Below are positions 55,089-64,000 of a stretch of DNA of 64,000 bases, in pieces. This DNA comes from Prunus persica (lineage: Eukaryota; Streptophyta; Magnoliopsida; Rosales; Rosaceae): assembly GCF_000346465.2 (NCBI RefSeq), contig NC_034016.1, positions 5,928,362-5,992,361 on the forward strand, written 5' to 3'. The stretch's first letter is position 1; every line of letters begins with the position of its first letter. Under the pieces are notes generated by a model. It searched no databases, was not told the DNA's origin, and was given only the letters and a program-made list of their open reading frames with translations. The position numbers and the translations under genes are program-made.

Positions 55089-56741
55089 TGTAAGAATCCG
55101 CATTCTTAAAAGTTATAAAAATAAATAAATAAAAGAATTAAACGTTTATATATTTGTATTGTTTTATGTTCACAATACTATTTTAATAATTATTCGTACT
55201 TAGTAAATATATATGTGTTCATTTCAATAACTATAAATTATATATTATATGTTTTTCTCTAAATGGGTACCCTTAGATATTTCTTGGGTATTTAACTCCA
55301 CTTTTGTCCACTTACACTCCCTTTTGTTTTTTAATAGTTTTTACTATAACAAAAAAAGGAGTGTAAGTGGACAAAAGAGGAGTGGGAACATACAATTTCT
55401 AATAAAGGGAGTGTAAGTGGATAAAAGAGGAGTGAGAAAATCAGCTCTCTTGTTTTAAAGCTCAAAGTTTGTGTGCTTTGACAGCTCCTGTAAGAAATTA
55501 GTTAGTTAATAAATATCTTGATTTTATCTTCGTATGTTCATATCTATCCTTAGTCATCAATCTTATCTATATATCTATTTTTACTTCATGCCCAACTTTT
55601 GTAAAGATATAAATAAGGCCTCTCCCCTATGTTGTCAATAACAAAAAGAAAGGAGAAAGAAAGAAGGTAAAATACTAGAGAGAGGAGTGTGAGTGTGAAT
55701 GCATAGGAAAATTAGGAAAAACACCTTCAATTTTAAGCAAAAGCTTTGGTGTCAAGGTAGGGGTTTTCTGGGGGCCTTCACGGGGATTGATCTAATTAAA
55801 TTTCATGAGCTCTATATTATGTGTGATATTATAGTGGATGTTCTTGATATTACAGTTTAGTTGACATTCCTTGTATATTGGCATAATTATATATAAATTG
55901 GTGTTGTTTTAAATGGTTACATTGTTGTGAGATACATGAGATATGTGAAAGGCATAATTATATCATGTCATGAAAATTGGTTTGAATTGTTGGATTGAGA
56001 AAATAATGATGGAAAAGAGGGTAATGGAAATAGTCTTTTGTGTAGTTGAGTATAACTTTTGGTAGGTACCAGGTCTCAGGGATCCCACAGTGCACATGGT
56101 TTTTATTGGGTGATTCGGGACTAGCGATAGGGAGTTAGACAAGATGACTAACGAAAGGGGAATTATGGGATGATTGAAATGGGTGTTAGTTTATATAAAT
56201 GGTTATTCGGGACCAAGTGGTATAAGCATGGTATGGGACGTGCAGGTCTACTTGTCTAATTATATGAATTAAAGGGATTCGATGAAAAGCATTCATTCGT
56301 TATTATTAATAATGTGATATTTGGCTGTGTGATTGTATTTCGCTTAATTTAGTTTTTTCAATTTCCTATAAAAAGGTTTATGCCCCCACTAAGTTGTGGT
56401 TTCACTGGACCCCTAACAGATTTTGTAGGTACCGAACCTGAAATCTAGAGCTTGTGAAGATTTTGGCATATCTATAGAGTGTATTGTGTACATAGCTTGT
56501 GGATGAATAATGAACTACTCTTTTAGTAAACTCTCAAGTAGTTATAACTTGTAAAATAATGTGAAATTTTTAAGATTTCAGATGTCGTTTCTACTGAATA
56601 TTCTATGTGAAATGTTTATTTTATTTTATTTATTTAAATGTTTCTTCACATTTTAGTTATAGTTTTTATTAAATTCTATAATTAAGGTGTGAATCACGTC
56701 TTAACCCAAGGTTACGTAAATCTGTAGGTTGGGGCGTGACA
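55089..56741. mobile_element. Solo LTR-like insertion with internal hairpin
   Basis: Runs from TGTAAGAATCC to GGGGCGTGACA, 1653 bp, bordered by tagcg (55084-55088) and tagag (56742-56746), 4 of 5 matching. Orientation is uncertain: the minus-strand start TGTCACGCCCC is a typical Gypsy LTR start, but a TATA-like 'atataaata' (55608-55616) is on the plus strand. Around 55289-55385 a ~35-bp inverted repeat ('cttttgtccacttacactcc' and its complement) forms a hairpin, and the right arm recurs at about 55408-55440. Confidence 0.75.
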
Positions 56742-58740
56742 TAGAGACACCCCTCACTCGTTTGACGAGAAAAGGAGTTAAGTTTTAATGAACAAATGAG
56801 TGTGAGGAAAACTTTATTGAATTAAAGACTAGACTGACAACTGCTCTAATGTTGGCACTTCCTGATGACAGTGGAAATTGTGTTATCTATAGTGATGCAT
56901 CATGGCAGGGTTTAGGTTGTGTGTTGATGCAACATGGTAAGGTGATCGCCTATGCTTCTAGGCAACTTAAGAAGCACTAGTTGAATTACCCCAGGCATGA
57001 TTTAGAACTCGTTGCGGTAATGTTCGCCCTAAAGATTTGGCAACATTATCTTTACAGGGAGACATGCCAAATTTTTACTGATCATAAAATCCTCAAGTAC
57101 TTGTTCGCACATAAGGAACTGAATTTGAGACAAAAGAGGTGGTTAGAGTTGATTAAGAACTATGATTGCACTATTGAATATCATCCCAGGAGAGCTAATG
57201 TGGTAGCAGATGCTCTTAGCAGGAAGTCTATTGGATCTTTATCCCATCTTCAAGTGGAGTATCTTCCGCTGTTGGTTGACTTGAGAAAGTCGAGAGTGGA
57301 GTTAAGTATGGATGATCAAGGAGCTTTACTTGCTACTCTCCACGTAAGACCAATGTTGGTTGAACGAATTATCGAAACCCAATTACAGGATCCGGCGATT
57401 TGCATGTTAAGGTTGGAAGTTGAGAACAGTACAATGGCAGATTACTCTATGAGGAATTATGGGGCTTTGATAGTGGGTACCCGACTGTATGTTCCTGGGG
57501 ACGAAGAATTAAAGAGGGAAATTCTTGAGGAAGCGTATTGTTCAGCCTTTGCCATGCATCTAGGTAGCACTAAAATGTATTGTACCCTGAAAGAGATAGC
57601 AAAGTATGTTAGTAAGTGTTTAATTTGTCAACAAGTCAAAGCAGAACGACAGAAACCATCTAGGTTCCTACAACCACTTCCAATACCCAAGTGGAAGTAG
57701 GAACACATCACTATGGACTTTATGTTCAAGCTTCCTCGAACGCAGAGAAGTCATGATGGGATTTGGGTAATAGTGGATCGACTCACCAAGTTCGTTCATT
57801 TCCTGTTGGTGAAAGAGACTTATACTCTAACTAAACTAGCAAAAAAATTTATTGCATGGGGTGCCAGTATCAATTGTGTCAGACAGAGACCCTTGGTTTA
57901 CCTCATGTTTTTGGAAGAAGTTACATGAAGCCTTTGGAACCAAGTTACAGTTTAGTACTGCTTTTCATCCGCTAACAGATGGACAATCAACGAGAACAAT
58001 TCAAACTTTGGAATACATGTTGAGAGCTTGTGTGCTACGGTTTTGAGAAGATTGGGATGATAAACTACCTCTTATAGAGTTTGCCTATAATAATAGCTAC
58101 CACTCAAGTATTGGGATGTCGCCCTACGATGCCTTGTATGGAAGACAGTGTAGGACTCCAATTTATTGGGATGAAGTAGGTGAAAAGAGATTGGAAGTAT
58201 CTGAGGATGTTGAGTCAATGAAGGAGAAGATTAAACTAATCAAAGAAAGACTCAAAGAAGCTCAAGATCGACAAAAGAGACATGCAAACAATAGAAGGAA
58301 AGATCTCCAATTTGAAGTGGGTGACTAGGTATTTTTGAAGTTGTCGCCTTGGAAAGATGCAGTGAGATTTGGCAAACAGGGAAAACTAAGCCCTCGCTAC
58401 ATTGGACCATATGAAATCTTGGAGCTTGTGGGCCCATTGGCTTATAGACTTGCTTTACCTTCGAAACTCTCTCGGTTGCACGACGTGTTTCATGTCTCTA
58501 TGCTCCGAAAGTATATTTCTGACCCATCTCATGTTTTGAAATCACAACTGATGGAACTGAAAGAGGATTTGAGTTATGTGGAACAACCAGTTCAGATTTT
58601 AGATTGGAAGATGCCAGTACTACGTTCTAGAGCAATTCCGCTCGTGAAAGTCTTGTGTTGAAGTCATGCAGTGGAGGAGGCCACTTGAGAATCCAAGGAG
58701 TATATGCGGGCCCAATACCCTCATCTTTTGAGTAACAGGT
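56742..58740 (+). pseudogene. Chromovirus RNase H and integrase
   Basis: Resumes after the solo LTR with the end of RT (PLTRL block, broken by a stop), then RNase [38 protein letters not shown]. Frame 56981-57700 follows a stop at 56978. The integrase zinc region lost a segment (TLKEIAKYV joins directly where a longer YYWP block is expected). Integrase core: ITMDFMF, a frame change near 57850, [25 protein letters not shown] with Ser-Thr-Arg where Ser-Glu-Arg is usual, altering the catalytic Glu. Further stops at 58045, 58327 and 58658. C-terminal chromodomain-like VEEAT is followed by a stop. Confidence 0.9.
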
Positions 58741-58780
58741 ACGAAATTTCGAGGATAAAATATTTATAAGGGGGGTAGAT

Positions 58781-61395
58781 TGTAATATCCCGCCCCAAAA
58801 AAATTTATTTAATTTCCTAATTTTTTAAAAACAAAGGACGATCATACCCTTGAGGTTTCTTATTGGTTTAGGGTTGACTTTTGCTCGGGAATGGTTTGGA
58901 AAAACATTTCTTGGCTTCATTATGTAGTGCATGAGCTCGCGACTTCATAGACACGTAGTGAGCCCAAATCGGAGTTGAAACGAGAAAGTAACGATCAAAA
59001 GAATTGTAAGGGCACGATCATAATTTTCGCAAGAAGGGTGTTAAAAAGTCAAATTTTTTTCTTTCTTCCCTCATTCCTCTCTCCTCCCTCCCGATTCTTC
59101 CCTTCTCTCTTGCGTCTGTCCTTGCGACAGTGACTGTTCAACTTCTCTGGCTAATTTCATCGTCGTCTGGTCGTTCCAAGCTACGACACCACCCACAAAA
59201 GCTTCGTCTACGTCTCCTCTACCTAACCCATCCCTTAATCAAACTCAAAAACCCCATGAATAGCCGGATTTTTAACTGAAACCGATTAGAACACCTCTAC
59301 CCTACTCCGGGCAATGATTTCGTCGAACAAGATATGGATTTTCATGCTTTTTCCATGATCTATCTATTTTTGGAGTTGGTTTGGGCAGATTTCGTGGTTT
59401 AAAGAAGTGATGAGGACACCCATTTTGGCTGGCGGTTTTGGCCTTTTTCAGGCCACTCCAGCCATTAAAAACACTCCTCTAAGTGTGCTTGACTAGTTGG
59501 TATAAAAGTTGGCCGGTGGTTTGGAGATTTTCCGGCTGCTGGAAATTTCTCATGCTACCCACCGTAAGCGACGGTGCGTCAGTCGGATGTTGACATACTA
59601 TTTTCACCCTAAAATTAACCCCTCATTGTCCCGAGCACGACGATATGCTCGGATTAGCTAAATTCGATCAGTTGAGTATTTTACTAAAATTTTCCCATTT
59701 ATTATTCTCGGGTTTGATAAGTCGGGCTGTCAAAACTTAATTAAATTCTTGGGACTTGTTGAAGGAGTTTAGTTGAACCGGTAACAAACTTTTTCGAGGA
59801 TTGTGTGCACTCTTTGTAAATTCCGGGAAGTTGGTTTTTGATTAAGGGTTTGAGGCTGAACTTTTCATTAATCAAAGTTTATTTTCTTTCTTAGGCTCTC
59901 AAACTTCACGTGCGCAATCAGAGGGACCTTCAAAGGGTCAAGCAAGCTTGGACTCACAGTGAGTGGACTTTTATTTTATAATAATTTTTCATAGTTAGAT
60001 AATTTTATGAATTGCTTTATGAATAGATTAATTACAGCGTTTACTCTCCGAGTATTTGGTTTCAGTTAAGAAAATGAATGTTATTATTATTATTGTTAGT
60101 ATTATTATTATTAAGATTATTATTATTATTAATATAATTGATATGTGAGATTAGTTCGGTTCGTCAGGAAGGTAGACAATTACCACATAATAAGCAAGCA
60201 AGGCCTCATCCTCGGGTAGCATTCATCGGTGGTAGGGTGGCGTCCCTGAAATAATAACTCTTTAATAGGCACCGCCTTGTCGAAGAAAGATATCTATTGA
60301 TTGTTATGACCACGAAGAAACGACGAATCCCATCTACGGATATATAAGAGCCAAACAGCGTTCGCCAGTTGAAGTTCATACCTTTTTTCTTCTATTTTAA
60401 TGGGGACTGAAATTGAGAAATGTTTTGGAAATGTTTTCAAACCACCTGGATATCCTTTGATTGCATGATGTCCTCGAACATCTCAGTTGCTTTCAGGAAA
60501 TGGTTTGTCTTCGGACAATTTGGTTATTTTTAGGTAAGTCTACGAATGTATGACTATGCGCCACGAATCTCGAGGACGCCCGAATCGTGTGCTTGGAGGT
60601 TTGTGTCTCAGGTCGACTTTGTGTCCCTGGAGTTCTGCGATGATGTCTCACACATGTGGGCACGTGTGATACTTGGAATTGAGGGTAAATTGTTGGAATT
60701 GACGGATTTTCTATGGGATACATATGGGTGGAAAGTTTTACAGTTGAGAAATTCTTTTATTTTAAATCGGCGATTTGTATTTTGTTTAATATATTATGCT
60801 TATGCATGAATATTATTTACTTGTATAAACATAGCATTGAATTATATATATTTTGCTAATAATTTTAAATGGTGGGGTTATTATGTTCTCACTATGTTAA
60901 CATTTAATTTTTCTGTCGACTCACACTTTCTTTGTTTTTCACCCCCCAGACAGTAAACGAGTACCGGGCAACCACTTGAGGGCCTTCTACCATCTACTAC
61001 ATTTCCTTCTTCTCTCTTGTGTAGGCATTTAATACGTTGTATAAAATTTTCTGATTGTAAACTTAATTGAATTGCTTATGCTCTGATATAGTCCTGAATC
61101 CCTGTAAGGTTTGAAGCCAACAGAATTAACTATTCTGTGTGTGAACTTAACTTGTGCTTACTGAATGTTTAGGGAATCTTATTTTGTGACTTTGTTTACA
61201 AGTGAAAATTTGTTGGTTTGAGCCTTTTTCAGGAGAGACTCTACTGGTTTTCCAACAGCAGTCGAACCCTAAAGAAATTTTTCGGTTTAGGCTAAGAGGG
61301 GTATTTTAGACATTTGTGTTCGACACCTACCAGGTGTCGGACTTGCACAAGGTTTGACACAGATTCCAAAGTGGAATTTGGGTCAGGTCCTGCCA
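58781..61395 (+). repeat. Chromovirus family-B 3' LTR
   Basis: TGTAATATCCCGCCCC...GGTCCTGCCA, 2615 bp, preceded by a purine tract (58766-58777, 'ataaggggggta') and followed by the TGTGA duplication. Contains an ATT/TTA microsatellite (about 60085-60135) and the conserved 'gacacgtagtgagccc...tcggagttgaaacga' block (58950-58990). Confidence 0.9.
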
Positions 61396-61400
61396 TGTGA

Positions 61401-62030
61401 ACCACTGGTGCGGACATATTATGGTTACTAGTTTGTACCAAAGTACACCAAAAAGGCGACTCTCTAGGGGGCCTGAGTGCCAGAAATATGCCCTAAAATC
61501 TAACAATTAGAAGAAACCTTTTTATGGATATTTCGTTTAGCTAACCATTTAGGTTAACACATAAGGGCAAGTACGTCAATTCAAGTAGCAATGTAAATCG
61601 TAATTGTTCACTTATTGACGAGTCCCTAAGATGTTAGATGCGGAGAAAGATCTTCCCTATATAACTCATACCCTAAATGTTTTCGGTCATAGGACCATTC
61701 AATTGGGCATTGATGAATAGGAAAAACCAGTATACACTACATAGTGAGTGTATAGGTACTTACTAGAGAGTAAGTTCACTGAACGCGATGACAAGTGAAA
61801 TCTTGTTTGGAAGTTTTATGTACATGTGAAACAAGATTTCACCCGTTGCAATAACGCAAGGTTAGTTCTTAGACCTGGGGCACCATGGTTGCCTTAAGGA
61901 TTCATTGTTGATCTTTGACTGTATCCTCAGATTGAGCTCAAGATTGAGCTCCTCCCTAAATATACACTAGTAATTCGTATTCTCAGTGGATTATTTCACT
62001 AGTAAACCCATTTTAGAATGACATAATATA
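61401..62030. other. Unclassified repeat-like DNA
   Basis: No gene. Text such as 'gaaatatgccctaaaatc' (61471-61490) and an inverted pair 'gaaatcttgttt'/'aaacaagatttcac' (61797-61845) suggests non-coding retroelement leader or LTR sequence, but no partner copy exists in the window to test it. Confidence 0.35.
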
Positions 62031-62190
62031 TAAAAGCCCTTATAGAGCCTATTTGGAGTGAAAAATCCAAAATTAGCCCTTGTTATTTTGTATTTGGTTC
62101 TTATACAATTTTAACACTCTAAGAACCAATTAGAAAATGACAAGCGACTAATTTTGGGGCTTCTCTCCAAATAGGCTTTATATGAGTTTT
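62031..62190. mobile_element. Foldback MITE
   Basis: Outer arms 'gcctatttggagtgaaaaat...aaaattag' (about 62044-62075) and inverted 'ctaattttggggcttctctccaaataggc' (62148-62176); inner arms 'ttggttctta' (62094-62103) and 'taagaaccaa' (62120-62129). The full-length palindrome of ~160 bp fits a foldback MITE. Target duplication not resolved. Confidence 0.7.
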
Positions 62191-62772
62191 TGAATAAATA
62201 TTTCTTCATTTTAATAGAATTTCAATTTTTTAAGGTTAAAATGTTTGAAAAATTAAATCAAAAAGTTATAAACAATAATAAACTAAAGAAAAATTGAACA
62301 TTAAAAAAATTAAAAAAAAGGTTAAATTTTAAAACAATTTAATAAAACTTCATACTCAAATTTTGAGTCGTTAGTATTGGGAGAAAAACTATTTGAATCC
62401 GGACAATACATATGTATTTTGGAGGGAAAAATTTAGGTTGGTGATGGTCGTAAGGTCCTCATTGTAAATGCTCTTTAGAGAGTTGTTAACATGACTTGTT
62501 CAAAAGAATCTTTGCATGAACTTACTCTCACCTCATAATTGTGGCTCAAAGATTTAAGTTAAGCTTGACCCATTTTATATTATAAGCATACTAGCCCCTT
62601 GGCACACACCAATTGGTTTTTATTTTTATTTTAGAATTAAAAAGATAATGGGTAGTTGTGTTCTATAAAAATAGGATCCATTATCTGATTTTATTTTTAA
62701 TTTTAAAAATTTTAAATAAAAAAGTGTGAATTTACCATAATACCCTCGTTTAATTAATAATTTCAATTCAAA

Positions 62773-63390
62773 ATGTTTAAAAGTCCAAAATACCAACACG
62801 TTCCTATTCAACATAGTTTGAATAATCTGCATTATATTCAACAATATTTAGACGGTACAGTAAAAATAAATTTTGGAAACCAGCCCCATAAGTCCTCAGT
62901 CCAAATACAACAACTCCCAACATCTAGTCAATCCTTAAGACATACGCCTGCTAGACATTCCTTTGCAGCTTCCTCCTCTACCCTAGAAAGAGACCTAGAG
63001 TTAGAAAAAACATTAATTGATTTAAAATTAGAATCTTTAAGAAAAACACCCCAGGTCAACCATCCTTGTTATGGTAAGAAACCAGTCAAAGAAGAAGAAA
63101 AATCAGATTCCTCAAATTCACCCACACAAACTGATTTTGAAGCAGAAGCCATTCCATTAGATAATCAATTATGAACCCTTAACAAAGAATTTAAAATTCA
63201 TTGGAAAATTTTAAACAGACATTTAAATGCCGCAGAAAACCTGGAAAGAAGAAATAACTACCACATAGTCTACCCAAATGAAGAACAAAGGCAACAAATC
63301 TTTAATCAATGGAAAATTTTTATGAAAAATGCTAAGTCAGAAGTCTTTTATCTTGATTTTGTTGAAAGTCGCAACATGTCCAAAGAATTA
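62773..63390 (+). pseudogene. Unidentified ORF, retroelement/pararetrovirus-like, split by a MITE
   Basis: Met at 62773 opens a 133-codon frame ending TGA at 63172-63174; coding-like text continues in the same frame (FKIHWKILNRHLN; QQIFNQWKIFMKNA) up to 63390 and resumes after the MITE at 63936 to the window edge. Composition: Ser/Gln-rich N-terminus, then Glu/Lys-rich with a probable coiled coil (LERDLELEKTLIDLKLESL). I do not recognise the family; the layout could be a gag or the N-terminal polyprotein part of an endogenous pararetrovirus. The in-frame TGA and MITE show it is broken. No function is assigned. Confidence 0.45.
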
Positions 63391-63926
63391 GGGTTAATGG
63401 TTTTATTAGTCCCTAAAATTTGACCCGATTTGCATTTGAGTACCTCAATTTCTAAAATGGTTCTTGTGGTCCTTTAACTTTAGTTTCGTTTGGACAAATG
63501 GTCCTACCGTCAATTTTGTTAACTTTTCTGTTAAATGCAGGGGCAAAATGGTATTTTTATAATAAAACTAAAAAAATGAATAAAAAATCATATCTTTAAA
63601 ATAAGAATAAAAGAAAATCAAATAAAAAACCAACAAAAAAAAAAGAAAAATCAAGTTTTGGGGGAGTAGAAATCGGGATAGAGAGGGAGGGAGAGAGTTT
63701 AATTTTAATTTTTTTTGTTTTTTTAATTTTTTATTCATATTTTAATCAATTTTGATACAAAAATATTATTTCGCCCCTGCACTTAACAGAAAAGTTAACA
63801 AAATTGATGGTAGGACCATTTGTCTTAACGAAACTAAAGTTAAATGACCACGGGAACCATTTTGAAAATTGAGGTACTCAAATGCAAATCGGGTCTAAAT
63901 TCAGAGACTAATAAAACAGTTAACCC
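63391..63926. mobile_element. Mutator-type MITE with 9-bp target duplication
   Basis: 536 bp with long terminal inverted repeats (~95 bp): gggttaatggttttattagt... at the left, mirrored by ...actaataaaacagttaaccc at the right; the arms share 'gcatttgagtacctcaattt'. A perfect 9-bp duplication AAAGAATTA lies at 63382-63390 and 63927-63935, the length typical of Mutator-like elements. No transposase; the interior has poly-A and GA-rich text. Confidence 0.92.
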
Positions 63927-63935
63927 AAAGAATTA

Positions 63936-64000
63936 AGAACTTTAACACCAGAAAAATGGAAAAGAGAAAACAACACAGAAGTCATAGCTAGTCATCCCCT
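63936..64000 (+). pseudogene. Continuation of the unidentified ORF after the MITE
   Basis: The 65 bases after the MITE continue the reading frame present before it and run off the window edge, with Lys/Arg/Glu-rich residues similar in style to the upstream part. Partial. Confidence 0.4.

Larger units (their letters stand above)
38653..61395 (+). mobile_element. Old chromovirus (family B) carrying three nested insertions
   Basis: Flanked by perfect 5-bp duplications TGTGA (38648-38652; 61396-61400). Order on the plus strand: abnormal 5' LTR, degenerate primer site, gag (39080-39867 and 43165-43335), protease (to 43970), RT (54323-55088), RNase H-integrase (56742-58740), purine tract, 3' LTR (58781-61395). 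Insertions: solo LTR 39868-43159, Tat-like element 43976-54317, solo LTR 55089-56741. Removing them restores co-linearity of the polyprotein blocks. Many stops and shifts; dead. Confidence 0.9.

Overview
This window is from a plant nuclear genome, most likely a woody eudicot and plausibly Rosaceae. That reading rests on an intron-containing TIR-NBS-LRR gene, an egg-cell EC1-type relic, a relic exon of an ABA/stress/ripening (ASR) gene, and 5S-derived Cassandra miniature retrotransposons. The rest is nested Ty3/Gypsy DNA. The family assignment is inference.

Layout. 1-25.7 kb: a minus-strand Tat-lineage Gypsy element (RT, protease and gag remains at 1118-5111; a 58-bp piece at 16166-16223; the gag start and primer site at 25219-25670) is broken by three insertions. 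At 1-1117 lies the 3' part of a chromovirus-type LTR. At 5112-16165 lies a nearly complete, very young Athila-type element with an uninterrupted 1817-codon gag-pol. At 16224-25218 lies a TSD-flanked chimera of two Cassandra elements, an inverted chromovirus LTR, a truncated pol and a direct 3' LTR. 25.7-34.1 kb: one apparently intact five-exon TNL resistance-type gene (27794-33794) whose second intron carries transposon debris. 34-38.6 kb: a gene-relic zone with two SINEs that have target-site duplications, a broken EC1 gene, an orphan ASR exon and a partial LTR. 38.65-61.4 kb: a decayed plus-strand chromovirus flanked by TGTGA duplications. It is interrupted by a solo LTR in gag, a 10.3-kb gag-only Tat-like element between protease and RT (itself carrying a solo LTR of its own family), and another solo LTR in RT/RNase H. 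61.4-64 kb: AT-rich DNA with a foldback MITE, an unidentified gag/polyprotein-like ORF, and a Mutator-type MITE with a 9-bp duplication that splits that ORF. A 100-base assembly gap lies at 41951-42050.

The most unusual observation is that two independent chromovirus insertions (16224-25218 and 38653-61395) each have perfect 5-bp target duplications, yet both ends are outward-facing 3' (U5) LTR ends instead of the normal U3/U5 pair. In one, the left U5 end is supplied by Cassandra, a different element. This suggests an aberrant reverse-transcription or strand-switch product that integrase still inserted, although later inversion is an alternative. No functional pathway or operon exists here. 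The TNL is the only host gene that looks able to make a full-length protein.
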